Positions 43,329 through 52,220 of a DNA stretch of 64,000 bases are shown here, piece by piece; position 1 is the stretch's first letter; each line of letters starts with the position of its first letter. A program made the translations under genes and the position numbers. Source of the DNA: Poindextera sp036272595 (GTDB lineage Bacteria > Pseudomonadota > Alphaproteobacteria > Caulobacterales > Caulobacteraceae); NCBI GenBank assembly GCA_036272595.1, contig DATAYM010000042.1:35024-99023 (forward strand), given 5' to 3'. The notes beneath the pieces were generated by a model. It did no database searches. It had not been told where the DNA came from and was given only the letters and a program-made list of their open reading frames with translations.

Positions 43329-45782
43329 ATGGCGGACGGCAACCAGCCCTACAACCCGGCGAACTACCTCTACGACCAGGCCGCCCAGGCGGGCGGTCCG
43401 CTCGCCGCCGGGCCGATCATGCATAGCCAGATGCTCGCCGAAGCGCTGGCCAACATGCGCACCAGCCCGCCGTCGATCCGCACGGCCGGCGCTCTCGGCT
43501 CGAACCTGCTGGCTGAGGCGTTGATGCAGTGGGGCCAGCAGCGGGCCAACCAGCAGCTGGCCACGGAAACTGGCCAGTGGCAGGGCCAGAACGCCGCCGC
43601 GGTCGCCCGGCAGATGCAGGGCCCAGACGACACGTCGCCTTCGGCGTCGTCCGATCCGACGATCACCACCGCTCCAACCTCGATCTCCAACGGGGCGAGC
43701 CCAGGCATCACGTCGCCGAACAATCTGCCCTCGCCGCCGCCCAGCCCCGATATCGGCTCGAGGATTCTGCACTGGGCGTCGTCGCTGGTCGACGGTGGCG
43801 GTGCTCCCGCTCCGCCCAGCGTCGCGCCGACGCAAGCTGTCGCTCCCCCAGCGGCCGCAGGACCTGCCTCAACGCCGGCAAGCCCCCAGATCGCTCCGAG
43901 CATGGCGACAGGCGCGGGCGGTGTCCCGCCACCCCCTGCCGGCCAGACCGCATCGCCTGTTCCGCAAGCTCCGTCGCCGGCCTCGCAGGGCGCGCCAGGA
44001 TCTGCGGAATCGCCAATCGTGCCTGCCATGGCGAAGGCCGCCGGGAGCGATGACGGCCAGCCGCGCCTTCAGGAGTCGGACTTCTTCCGCAACTTCTTCG
44101 TTCCGCACGAAGGCCACATCAACCCGGCCGACGCCAACGGGGCGATGAGCGTCTATGGGCTGAACACCGCCGCCAACCCGGACGTGAGCGCCAAGACGAC
44201 GCTCAGCCAGGCGCAGCAGAAGTTCTACGACCGCTATTGGGTTCCGTCCGGCGCGGTCAACATGCCCCCGGCGCTCGCGGCTGCGCACGCGGACACGTTC
44301 GCGCTCAATCCGTCCTGGGCCAACTCGATCCTGAAGCAGTCGGGCGGCGATCCGGCCGTCTACATGCAGCTGCGCCAGCAGCTCATGCAGCGCGACCAGG
44401 CCAACAACCCGGCGGTGCGGCCCTACGCCCAGGCCTGGGCCAACCGCAACCGCGACCTATCCAGCTACATGGCCCAGGTCGGCGGCCAAGGCCAAGCCGG
44501 GCAAACCCCCGCTCCGGTCGATCTGAACTCGGGCGCGCCGGCTGGCTCCTACCAGATCGCCTCGAACGGCCCGGTGCCGCCACCGCCCAGCGGCCAGGGG
44601 CAGGCGTCGCAAGCCGCTGCCCCGATGCCGCAGGGTGGCCCGCAACAGCCGCCGCTGCCAGCCCAAGCCCAGCCGGCGCGCGCGCCTGTTGCGCCCCCGC
44701 ACGGCCAGGCGGCAACGCCGTACGAAATGGCACAATACCGGGCGCTGATTTCGAACCCGCGCACCTACCAGGAAGGCCTTGCCTTCGGGCGCCAGATCGC
44801 CGCCCGCGCCAACTCCATGCTCGATCCGGACAAGCCGGCGTGGAATTCCGCGACGGGGCAGTGGGAGGCGCAGCCCGGCAACGGCCAGGTTCCAGAGCCG
44901 GGAATGTCCACCCCTGACTCGATGGTCGTCTACAGCCCCGCGAAGGGCGAATATTCGGCCGTTCGCACGACCGGCGGCGTCCAGGGCAACATGGGCTGGG
45001 ACCCGGCGACGGGCCGCTTCGATCGCGATGTCGGGCTGGGCCAGCGCCCGCTGACCAGTCAGGCGGAGCGGGCCGCGCAGGGTATCTCGCCAGCTGACCG
45101 AACCGCCTACACCATCAGCCCGGACGGCAAGGTCAGCACCGCGGCAGCAGACGCATTCGGGCCCGACAAGCAGTTGGCCTACACAGCCCAGGTGACCGGC
45201 ATGGAGCCCTATCAGAGCTACCAGCAGGTGCGCGGCTACTGGAACGCGGCTCAGGGCCTCATGAAACAGCCCGGCGGTTACAGCGACCTGGGCCTGATCG
45301 ATATGGCCGGAAAGTCCGTGAACCCCGCTCTGTCGATCCGGCCGAACATGATCGAGCAGTTCGGCAAGGAACGCGGCTTCACCGACCAGGTCATCGGCAA
45401 CCTTCAGAGCGCAATGAACCACGGGGGCGCCCTCAGTGGTGACGCTCGCAACGCGCTGATGAACACCATCTACAGCCAGATGCAGTCGCACTATCAGGCG
45501 CTGCAGCCGATCCTCGCGAAGGTCGACCACGACGCCCAAAGGTTCGGCCTCCAGCGCGAGGACCTGGTGCCAGATCTCCAGCCACTCCCGTCTCCGCCTC
45601 CGGGCTCGTATCCGGGGACGCCAGCGCCGCAGCCGTCGAACGCCGGTCCGGGCCAGCCGCGAGCCGGAGTAAACGTCGCCGGCAGTCTCGCCGCGGCCAG
45701 GGCGGCCATCGTGGCCGGCAAGGACAAGGGGCTGGTAATTCAGCGCCTCCAGGCGGCTGGCATCAATCCGGCGGGGCTCTAG
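43329..45782 (+). CDS. Large low-complexity phage-type protein with GH108-like muramidase motif
   Basis: An 817-residue product. Residues 1-250 and 370-470 are rich in Pro, Ala, Gln and Gly. In between, about residues 253-375, lies FFRNFFVPHEGHINPADANG, which resembles the EGGY/PAD start of GH108 peptidoglycan hydrolases, with the Glu in HEGHINP as possible catalytic residue and AQQKFYDRYWV further on. The second half is helical. Podoviral internal virion proteins often combine such domains. ATG 43329 has GGGAG upstream; ATG 43311 is the alternative. Confidence 0.68.
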   Translation: MADGNQPYNPANYLYDQAAQAGGPLAAGPIMHSQMLAEALANMRTSPPSIRTAGALGSNLLAEALMQWGQQRANQQLATETGQWQGQNAAAVARQMQGPDDTSPSASSDPTITTAPTSISNGASPGITSPNNLPSPPPSPDIGSRILHWASSLVDGGGAPAPPSVAPTQAVAPPAAAGPASTPASPQIAPSMATGAGGVPPPPAGQTASPVPQAPSPASQGAPGSAESPIVPAMAKAAGSDDGQPRLQESDFFRNFFVPHEGHINPADANGAMSVYGLNTAANPDVSAKTTLSQAQQKFYDRYWVPSGAVNMPPALAAAHADTFALNPSWANSILKQSGGDPAVYMQLRQQLMQRDQANNPAVRPYAQAWANRNRDLSSYMAQVGGQGQAGQTPAPVDLNSGAPAGSYQIASNGPVPPPPSGQGQASQAAAPMPQGGPQQPPLPAQAQPARAPVAPPHGQAATPYEMAQYRALISNPRTYQEGLAFGRQIAARANSMLDPDKPAWNSATGQWEAQPGNGQVPEPGMSTPDSMVVYSPAKGEYSAVRTTGGVQGNMGWDPATGRFDRDVGLGQRPLTSQAERAAQGISPADRTAYTISPDGKVSTAAADAFGPDKQLAYTAQVTGMEPYQSYQQVRGYWNAAQGLMKQPGGYSDLGLIDMAGKSVNPALSIRPNMIEQFGKERGFTDQVIGNLQSAMNHGGALSGDARNALMNTIYSQMQSHYQALQPILAKVDHDAQRFGLQREDLVPDLQPLPSPPPGSYPGTPAPQPSNAGPGQPRAGVNVAGSLAAARAAIVAGKDKGLVIQRLQAAGINPAGL

Positions 45783-45783
45783 G

Positions 45784-48303
45784 GTGGCCGACGTTGCTTT
45801 GACCTTTGATGATCTGCCCGCCGCCGCGCCGCCTGGACCGGCACAGCCCTCCGGCCCTGGCGCGCCGGCGCAAGCGCAGCCCCAACAGGCCGGCCCTCAG
45901 CAGCAGCCTGTCGCTGATCCGCCTTATCCGGTTCAAGGCGGCGGCTCGCTCACGCCCGAGCAAAACAGCATGGCGTGGAGCCTGTACAAGACCGGCGGCA
46001 TCAAGCCGGGCGGCCAGGGAACCGCTAACTCGCCCTACATCGTTCAGCCGGGACGGCCGGTGCCGGCAGGCAGTTACATCATCGATCAGGCGGGCCACTA
46101 CGGCCCGGTTGGCGATGATGGGATGACGGTGCATGGGGCCGATTCCGGCGTCCTCAAGTTCGACGACTTGCCGACGCCCGGCCAGGACTTGGGCCGTTCC
46201 ATCGTTGGCGCTGCAGAGCATTGGGCGCCCGACCTGGTCGGGTCGATCGGCAATATGCGCCAGGGTGTGGGCGCGATCGCGGACTGGGGCGACAACGCGT
46301 TCCTGCACGCTGTCGGCATGCTGCCCAAGGACCAGGAAAGCCACGTGGCTAGCGCGATGCTGGCCCCGACGCCGGGCAATGTCGGCACGAACCCACTGTT
46401 CGAACTCGCGCCGACGACGGCCCAGCTCGACGCCCCCCAGCAGGCCGCCTACGGAAAATATTACGCGCCACAAACCGAAGCCGGCAAGCTGGCGGCATCC
46501 GTTACGCGCTTCGCTCCCAACGCACTGTTCGGCGAGGGGGAAGTGCTCCCGCGCCTTCTGAGCGTCGCCGGCAGCGGTGTGGGCTCGGAGCTGGCTGGCG
46601 AGGCGGGCGACGCCTACCTGCAGCCTCAGTACAGCTGGATCCCGCGGGCCGCCGGCGCCGTCGCTGGCGGTGGTGGGACTTCGCTTTTGACGGCTCCAGA
46701 CAAGGCCTCGTCCGTCTTGGCCTCGACCGCGAAAGGCGTCACCCCGGAGCACCTGGTGGCGGCCCAGGATCTTCGCGCGACCGCTGAAGGGCTTGGCGTC
46801 CCGCTCACGACGCCAGAGAGCCTGCAGGCCGTGAGCGGGAACGCCTATCCTGGGATGGCCCAGCTTCAGCAGCGGGTCGAGGGCAGTGCGAATGGCGGCC
46901 CGGTCATGCAGCCGATGATGACGGCCAGGCCGGCGGCCGCGCATGCCGCGCTGACCGACGCGCTGGCCAAGGTCTCCCCTCCGACCGATCAGCCGTCCAT
47001 GGTCGGCGCGAACGCCCAGGCGGCCGCGCAGGGAGTGATCGGCGGCCTGAAGGGCGAGAGAACCGCGCTCGTCAACCCGTACTATACGGCGGCCGGCCCC
47101 GTGACGGTCGACCCCGCGGGGATGCGGGGCCTGCTAGGGTCGATCAACGCACAGATCGCTGGTGACAAGACCGGCATCTTGGCCGGGCCCCTGGGCAAGA
47201 TGCGCGATTTGATCACGGATCGCGAGGCTACTGCCGCACAGGACCAGTCCGCGACGCCGGCGGCTTCTGGGAGCCCCCGCGATGACCTGGAGCGGACATG
47301 GGCCGAGATCACAGGCCAAGCCGCCCCAGCGCCCCCAGGCGCGCCCGCAGCTTCCGGTCCTGTCCCGCTGCTCGACATCGAATCGCTCGATCGCGCTCGA
47401 CAGTTTTCGCGGGACCAAACAGCGAGCCAGGTCGCGAGCGGACGGATGACCCCGGAGCAGGGCGCGGCCGTCGGTCAGCACCTCGATCAGCTCGACCGGC
47501 TGATGGAGGCGGCCAGTCCGGACTATGTCGGCGGCAAGGCCAACTACGCCGACTTCTCCAACAACGTGCTCCGGCCCGTCGAGGCGGGCCCCGTCGGCAG
47601 GATCGCGGCGACGGGCAACCCGGCGACTCAGGCCGGCCATCTCTATCCGGCCAATCCGCTGCCTGGTGCGCCCGCCGAGACGGAGGCGGCGATCGGAGCC
47701 CTGAGCGAGAAGGACCCCAGCGTCGCTGCGGCGCTGACGCGGCAATACCTCGAGCGCGCCGGAAACGCCGCCATGGCGGACAACCGCGGCGGACCAAATC
47801 CCTATGGCCCGGCCTCCTTCGCCGCTCATGTGGCGGGCAACAGCGAGCAGGCGAAGAACCTGGGCGCGGGCTTGGCCGCGGCCGCCGGTCCGGACGCGCG
47901 GGATCACATCTCGAACCTGGTCGACGTGCTGGCGGCCACGGGGCGAAGGCTCCCCGTCACGGCCAATGATGACGCCCAGGCGGCGGCGCTCCGCGCCCCG
48001 CATCCCATCAACGCCTCAGAGGCCGGCGTTGCGCTGGGGGTCGCGAAAGAGGCCGGCGGATTGGCGGGCATGCCGGCGGTGGTGGCGCTCCACGGCGTCG
48101 CTAAGGCGGCCAACGCCTATCAGAAATGGCAGACCAGCCAGGCCGCCCAGGATCTGGCGAAACTGCTCACCCCCAAGGCGGCGAACACCGCGGACGCCAT
48201 CACAGGCGCTCAGGCCAAGGTCTCTGCTCACAACTGGAACTTGGCGCGAGCGCTGGCCAGCGTCGGCTCAGCCGCGAATTACAACACCGGAGCGCAGCAA
48301 TGA
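45784..48303 (+). CDS. Large phage DNA-transfer/ejection-like protein
   Basis: An 839-residue product starting GTG 45784, one base after the previous stop. It begins ADVALTFDDLPAAAPPGP, and the FDDLP motif recurs at about residue 122 (GVLKFDDLPTPGQDLGRSIV), a motif I associate with the amino ends of podoviral DNA-transfer or internal virion proteins. Long Ala/Gly/Pro-rich segments and helical stretches with few charged residues (about 300-840) fit a membrane-associated ejection protein. No enzymatic motif is seen. Confidence 0.62.
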   Translation: MADVALTFDDLPAAAPPGPAQPSGPGAPAQAQPQQAGPQQQPVADPPYPVQGGGSLTPEQNSMAWSLYKTGGIKPGGQGTANSPYIVQPGRPVPAGSYIIDQAGHYGPVGDDGMTVHGADSGVLKFDDLPTPGQDLGRSIVGAAEHWAPDLVGSIGNMRQGVGAIADWGDNAFLHAVGMLPKDQESHVASAMLAPTPGNVGTNPLFELAPTTAQLDAPQQAAYGKYYAPQTEAGKLAASVTRFAPNALFGEGEVLPRLLSVAGSGVGSELAGEAGDAYLQPQYSWIPRAAGAVAGGGGTSLLTAPDKASSVLASTAKGVTPEHLVAAQDLRATAEGLGVPLTTPESLQAVSGNAYPGMAQLQQRVEGSANGGPVMQPMMTARPAAAHAALTDALAKVSPPTDQPSMVGANAQAAAQGVIGGLKGERTALVNPYYTAAGPVTVDPAGMRGLLGSINAQIAGDKTGILAGPLGKMRDLITDREATAAQDQSATPAASGSPRDDLERTWAEITGQAAPAPPGAPAASGPVPLLDIESLDRARQFSRDQTASQVASGRMTPEQGAAVGQHLDQLDRLMEAASPDYVGGKANYADFSNNVLRPVEAGPVGRIAATGNPATQAGHLYPANPLPGAPAETEAAIGALSEKDPSVAAALTRQYLERAGNAAMADNRGGPNPYGPASFAAHVAGNSEQAKNLGAGLAAAAGPDARDHISNLVDVLAATGRRLPVTANDDAQAAALRAPHPINASEAGVALGVAKEAGGLAGMPAVVALHGVAKAANAYQKWQTSQAAQDLAKLLTPKAANTADAITGAQAKVSAHNWNLARALASVGSAANYNTGAQQ

Positions 48304-48611
48304 ACGCCGCGACGGAAGTGGCCGTGGCGACTGGGTTTCGCAGCTGGTTCGGAATCGGACCAGCGCCGGCGCGATTGCTGTTCAAGCTGTATTCGGAAGC
48401 CGGCAATTTCGTTGCGGTGGAGGAGCTGTGCGCTGCAGCGGGTATCGCTCGCGTGGCTCTCACTTGGCATGTCTGCCAGCTCCGGCAGATCCTCATCGAC
48501 GAGGCGATTGATACGGGCCCTGGTTCGGCCTACCGCCTCAACGAGGAAGGCGCGCGCGAATGTCGCGCGGTTCTGCGCCAGCTGGGCGAGGAGATGCTGG
48601 CCGCCGCCTGA
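48300..48611 (+). CDS. Winged-helix-like protein of the element
   Basis: A 103-residue product with the same fold as the 24222-24581 protein outside the element: SWFGIGPAPARLLFKLYSEAG, then a recognition-helix region CAAAGIARVALTWHVCQLRQIL and YRLNEEGARECRAVLRQLGEEM. ATG 48300 overlaps the stop of the ejection-like gene by four bases. It may be a transcriptional regulator of late genes, but this is inference. Confidence 0.75.
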   Translation: MNAATEVAVATGFRSWFGIGPAPARLLFKLYSEAGNFVAVEELCAAAGIARVALTWHVCQLRQILIDEAIDTGPGSAYRLNEEGARECRAVLRQLGEEMLAAA

Positions 48612-48622
48612 GCGGTGGTCGT

Positions 48623-48925
48623 CTATCGTTGGCTCAGGAAGACAATCGCCAAGGCCGACCCGCCAGCCAGGGCCCAGCCTGGTCCCCCCAGCAACCCGCA
48701 AACGGCCACCACGGCGGCCGACGCGGCCAGGAGCACACATCGCCCCAGCAGCGCCGAATATGGCAGGCTGGCCGGCTCGATGGCAGCCGCCCGATAGGGT
48801 TCCTGAGGTCCCGGCGGCCACATTGCGTCGCTGAAAGCCCGCCAGAGCCGACTCGGCAAACCGAAGACGTGCCGCTTAGGATCGGTTGAGGCCATGGCTG
48901 GCGCTCCGGTCTGCAGTTGCGTCAT
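48623..48925 (-). CDS. Small two-helix membrane protein of the element
   Basis: A 100-residue product. Two hydrophobic segments are clear in the C-terminal half: ALLGRCVLLAASAAVVAVCG (about 58-77) and GWALAGGSALAIVFL (about 82-97). The N-terminal half is hydrophilic. Holin- or anti-holin-like proteins have this size and layout, but no family was recognised. ATG 48925; an internal ATG at 48895 is possible. Confidence 0.6.
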   Translation of the reverse strand: MTQLQTGAPAMASTDPKRHVFGLPSRLWRAFSDAMWPPGPQEPYRAAAIEPASLPYSALLGRCVLLAASAAVVAVCGLLGGPGWALAGGSALAIVFLSQR

Positions 48926-49192
48926 CGTACGCCTAAGCCTTTCGGTTGAGCAATCTCGCTCGATCAGCGGTTCCCCCTCGGTAGACCGAGTAGTGTCCTA
49001 ATTTGAACGTGGCCAGACACTCAGGACGGACAACGCGCCGGCCAACAGTACGCCAGAAGGAGCATCGCGACAGTCAATTGGGCCATCCCAGCGCTGGCTG
49101 GCTGTCGCGCCTGTAGCTGATGACTGCGGGCAGCCGCTCCACGCGCCACGGCTCAGCTGGTGGTCTCCCGGGGACAGCGACCTCGGGCAAAT

Positions 49193-49435
49193 TCATCGCG
49201 TTAGCTTCCGCAGCCGTACGCCCGGACCCTCGCCGTTCTCGTCGATGAAAATAACGCCCGCGGCGCCCAAGGCTTGTCGTAGGGCGGCCTCCGTTCCGGT
49301 GTTCGCAGAGATTGGGCCCGCCATCTTCTCGAGCCGCTTGATGGTGGGAAGCGAAACGCCCGACGCAGATGCGAGCTGAGATTGTTCCATGCGGGTGAGG
49401 GCCCGCGCCGCCCTGATCTGCTCACCCGTCAGCAT
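49193..49435 (-). CDS. Xre-family helix-turn-helix repressor
   Basis: An 80-residue DNA-binding protein with QIRAARALTRMEQSQLASASGVSLPTIKRLEK as the helix-turn-helix and a short C-terminal VIFIDENGEGPGVRLR, the common end of small phage-like Cro/C.AhdI-type repressors. It is divergent from the 49533-50702 genes and probably governs them. ATG 49435. Copies of ATGATAC and CAGGTGTT in the intergenic region are its probable sites. Confidence 0.88.
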   Translation of the reverse strand: MLTGEQIRAARALTRMEQSQLASASGVSLPTIKRLEKMAGPISANTGTEAALRQALGAAGVIFIDENGEGPGVRLRKLTR

Positions 49436-49510
49436 GATACTTCAGAGATCATTTTATCTCCCCCAGGTGTTGCATCTGTCGCGGGCGAGATTATGATACC
49501 TCAGGTGTTA
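49434..49510. promoter_or_regulatory. Repeated operator-like elements between the Xre gene and rightward genes
   Basis: ATGATACTTCAG (49434-49445) and ATGATACCTCAG (49493-49504) differ at one base, and CAGGTGTT occurs at 49464-49471 and 49503-49510. All lie in the short gap between the Xre gene start and the rightward genes, and the first partly overlaps the Xre start codon. They are probable repressor sites. Confidence 0.55.
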
Positions 49511-49532
49511 CGGAATGGCTACCGAGGTTCAT

Positions 49533-49820
49533 ATGACCATCACCAACGAAAACCGCCGCTCCGTCATGTCCACCGCCTGGTCGTTCCGCCGCGAGGAGCC
49601 GACCCGCGACTTTGCCGACTGCCTCCGCGGCGCCTGGCGCTGGTTCAAAGGGATGCTGAAGGCGACCTCGGCCCTGCGTCGCCGGATGCGCGGCGCCAGC
49701 CATGTCATGTTTTCGCCGTCGCTGATCCGCTCGCCCCTCGCTCGCGTGACCTCGACGCAGCGCTACGCCGGCGCAGCTGACAGCCAAGCCGCCCGCATCA
49801 CCAGCCGCATTGGAGCATGA
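49533..49820 (+). CDS. Hypothetical protein, first rightward gene after the repressor
   Basis: A 95-residue product. It reads MTITNENRRSVMSTAWSFRR then DCLRGAWRWFKGMLKATSAL, rich in Arg and aromatic residues, and a likely small DNA-associated or regulatory protein, though no fold was recognised. ATG 49533 has GAGG at a seven-base spacing; ATG 49515 is in frame. Its stop TGA overlaps an in-frame ATG of the next gene. Confidence 0.65.
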   Translation: MTITNENRRSVMSTAWSFRREEPTRDFADCLRGAWRWFKGMLKATSALRRRMRGASHVMFSPSLIRSPLARVTSTQRYAGAADSQAARITSRIGA

Positions 49821-49822
49821 TC

Positions 49823-50392
49823 ATGGACATTTCAGACACCACACTGCTCGCGCTCGATGAGCAGCTGACCGAACTGGTCAAGCGCGTCCACGAGGCGGAG
49901 AAAGAGCTGGCGCGCCGCTGCGAGGTGCTAAGTGCCAATGCACCGGCGAAGCCGGAGGCACTCCGCGTGTTGCCACAGGACGTGATGGCGATCGGCGTGC
50001 GGGCGAATCGCTGCCCCTGGATCGACGAAAGCAGCATCGACGATGTTCGCAGGCATCTCGGCTACAACGAGGCGCCCTTCAAGGCCAATGGCTGGAACCG
50101 CGCGTGGTATCTCCGCTGCAGAGAGGTGATCACGGCCTGGGAGGAGTGGGAGCCCCGGTATGAAGCGGCCCGCATTGCGATCGGTGTGCCCGAGCAGTTC
50201 GCCATACTGGAGAAGCTGGATGATGCAGTGATCGAGCTGGAAGAGCAGATCTTCGCCATGCGAGCCCGCACCCTGGAGGGCTTGAGGGTGAAGGCCAAGA
50301 TCATCGACCAGTATGCCTTCACGGGGGCCCCGGCGCATGAACGCCGGGTCAAGTCACTCGTCGCCGATCTTCTTGGCGAAGCGGGGAGCTGA
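49823..50392 (+). CDS. Hypothetical helical protein of the element
   Basis: A 189-residue protein with many helix-forming stretches: LTELVKRVHEAEKELARRCE (residues 12-31) is coiled-coil-like, and DDAVIELEEQIFAMRARTLEG later. A central Trp-rich NGWNRAWYLRCREVITAWEEWEPR is distinctive. Unknown family. ATG 49823 has GGAG spaced seven bases; ATG 49817 would overlap the previous stop. Confidence 0.7.
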   Translation: MDISDTTLLALDEQLTELVKRVHEAEKELARRCEVLSANAPAKPEALRVLPQDVMAIGVRANRCPWIDESSIDDVRRHLGYNEAPFKANGWNRAWYLRCREVITAWEEWEPRYEAARIAIGVPEQFAILEKLDDAVIELEEQIFAMRARTLEGLRVKAKIIDQYAFTGAPAHERRVKSLVADLLGEAGS

Positions 50393-50396
50393 GCTT

Positions 50397-50702
50397 ATGG
50401 GCGATGTGATCGCATATCCGACCAAGCGTCGGCGTCCATATCGGAACCCGCGCCTTCGCCCGTCGGAATTGCCAGAGGGCGTGATCCGGCTGATGCCGCG
50501 AGGTCCGACGCAATCGATAGCCACGAGCGGCCCTGTGGCAATGCGGCTCCTTGAGGCCATCCTGAGCGACATGACGCCAGATCAGCGCGACAGGATCGAA
50601 GCCGATCTTCATCGCAAAGCGGCGCGGGAGCCCGACAGCTTCGCCCTGGAGCGTGCGTGTTTGCTCATGGCAATCCTGCCGGTCCGCCAGCCGGCCGAGT
50701 AG
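50397..50702 (+). CDS. Hypothetical protein of the element
   Basis: A 101-residue product, ATG 50397, four bases after the previous gene. The start is Arg/Pro-rich (MGDVIAYPTKRRRPYRNPRL), followed by LLEAILSDMTPDQRDRIEADL, a single helix pattern. No family recognised. It completes the three-gene run after the Xre repressor. Confidence 0.65.
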   Translation: MGDVIAYPTKRRRPYRNPRLRPSELPEGVIRLMPRGPTQSIATSGPVAMRLLEAILSDMTPDQRDRIEADLHRKAAREPDSFALERACLLMAILPVRQPAE

Positions 50703-50870
50703 GCGATGATCCGGCAGGCGGGCGGGGGAGACTTAGGCCTCGCTCTCAACGTAGAGCTTGGCCCTCCTCGACCGTCCAGGACCCGCTTCAGGGCCGCCCG
50801 GCGCGCTCGACGCTGACCGCCTGGCGCTTCTCGCTGGTCGGACATGATACCAGCTGTCCTTTCGCCATGG

Positions 50871-51116
50871 TCAGGACGCCCGCCGGGTCCATTCGGTCTG
50901 GAGCTTCGCCGCGGCATCGAGCAGCCAGCGCGCGATCTCGGCACCGCCATCCTTCAGGTCGCGGAAACCCATCGCTCCGGCCTGCCGGTTCTCCCAGTCC
51001 GTGCCAATCCACGCCGCCCAGCCGCCATCCCAGAACGACGAGACGCCGCAGCTAATCTCCTGGTCGTAGAGGCGCTGCATCACCTCGGCGAGGGAGGGTT
51101 CATTTTGCTCAGCCAT
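50871..51116 (-). CDS. Hypothetical small protein of the element
   Basis: An 81-residue product, ATG 51116 with GAGG spaced five bases before it. It includes SSFWDGGWAAWIGTDWENRQ, strikingly rich in Trp and Gly, between two helices (VMQRLYDQEISC and IARWLLDAAAKLQTEW). The same composition is seen in many phage proteins of unknown role. It faces leftward, opposite to its neighbours. Confidence 0.6.
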   Translation of the reverse strand: MAEQNEPSLAEVMQRLYDQEISCGVSSFWDGGWAAWIGTDWENRQAGAMGFRDLKDGGAEIARWLLDAAAKLQTEWTRRAS

Positions 51117-51150
51117 CGGAACCTCGCTTCTCTGCCGGGACTCAAGCGGC

Positions 51151-51396
51151 ATGCCCCCGCCGGGTTCCATCATCGTCAAACTCCAGCGCCCTCTCTCGCG
51201 CCTGGACACCGAGATCGCGCGGCTCTTCCCAGCGGACGGCCCATGGCTGCTGCAGGACCAGCATGCCGTCGTCGACGCCATCACTCCGACGGCGGAGCTT
51301 GAGGCGATGATGCCCGGGCGCCAGGGCTGGTTCTACGCCCGCAGGACCGAGAGGGGCTGGGACATCATCGCGCCGGCACCCGATCAGCCCTGGTGA
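51151..51396 (+). CDS. Hypothetical small protein of the element
   Basis: An 81-residue product starting ATG 51151, 34 bp from the divergent 50871-51116 start. It reads IVKLQRPLSRLDTEIARLF then a Trp-containing C-terminal half (RQGWFYARRTERGWDIIAP). No family recognised. Composition argues for a true gene. The region to 51622 that follows contains no other gene I can support. Confidence 0.5.
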   Translation: MPPPGSIIVKLQRPLSRLDTEIARLFPADGPWLLQDQHAVVDAITPTAELEAMMPGRQGWFYARRTERGWDIIAPAPDQPW

Positions 51397-51622
51397 ACGC
51401 TGTCATCGCCGTGAGGCGCAGGGGCGCGCTGGTACGGTTGATGGTGGCCAGCGATAGGATGGGCCGCGTCGGTATCGCGAGGGCTCTGCGCAGCGCTGCC
51501 CTTCACAGGACTAGTCGCGTAGTTCGCCCCGCAAGCGCGACATGCTGGGATTGCTACAGCGGCTCCAAAGGTGCCCGAACACTGGCGTTTCCGAAAACCT
51601 CGCGATTCTGTTACGATTCGAC

Positions 51623-52210
51623 ATGGCTGATGAGCGCCAAGGGAAGTCGCGGTTCGAGTTGATCCAGGGCGATTGGGTCAGTTCGCCCGACTGGCTGGCG
51701 TTCCCTCAGACCATCCACATTCGCAGCCCGGAAGACCGCGGGACCTTCTGCAGGGTGCGCGTCTCGCTCGGCGACATCCTGAAGGCCGCAGGCGCGCACC
51801 GCCGGCAGCCGGCCTATGAGTTCTGGAGCATCCTTAACCGCTCGGCGCCGCCGGTCCCGCATCAGGAAAGTGACCCCGACGCCGGCCTGATCGGGATCTC
51901 CGACGCGCACGCTTGCTTCCAGGGGATCAAGCGGCCGATCGCGGCTGACAACGACGGCGCGGCCGTACTGGCCTACGTCCTGAAGCCGACGTTCTTCTAC
52001 GTGTATGAGCTCCGCTCACCGATCGTCCTGACCCTCAAAGAGCCGGTTCCGAACGACCTGGTGTTTATGGCCTACGTCAGGCTGGATGAACCGTCACTTG
52101 GTTCTGGCGTTCGAGGTGTGCTAACGCACTGGCAGTTCGTTGAGGCCGATCCAGCCGACTTGCGACTGCCCGTGAACTTTCGCAACCGCTACACAAAGAG
52201 GCTCTGGTGA
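51623..52210 (+). CDS. Hypothetical protein of the right arm
   Basis: A 195-residue product, ATG 51623. It contains DRGTFCRVRVSLGDILKAAG and a run of beta-rich segments later (AVLAYVLKPTFFYVYELRSP and NDLVFMAYVRLDEP), suggesting a beta-sandwich. No family recognised. It lies ten bases before the 52221 gene, probably as one unit; such paired right-arm genes in satellites are often anti-phage cargo, which is inference only. Confidence 0.65.
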   Translation: MADERQGKSRFELIQGDWVSSPDWLAFPQTIHIRSPEDRGTFCRVRVSLGDILKAAGAHRRQPAYEFWSILNRSAPPVPHQESDPDAGLIGISDAHACFQGIKRPIAADNDGAAVLAYVLKPTFFYVYELRSPIVLTLKEPVPNDLVFMAYVRLDEPSLGSGVRGVLTHWQFVEADPADLRLPVNFRNRYTKRLW

Positions 52211-52220
52211 GGGAGCAACC

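Noticed and set aside
51393..51662. GTG-started frame of 89 codons in the gap between two right-arm genes
   Set aside because: It overlaps the start of the better gene at 51623, has an Arg/Ser/Ala-rich shadow-like composition and no ribosome site.
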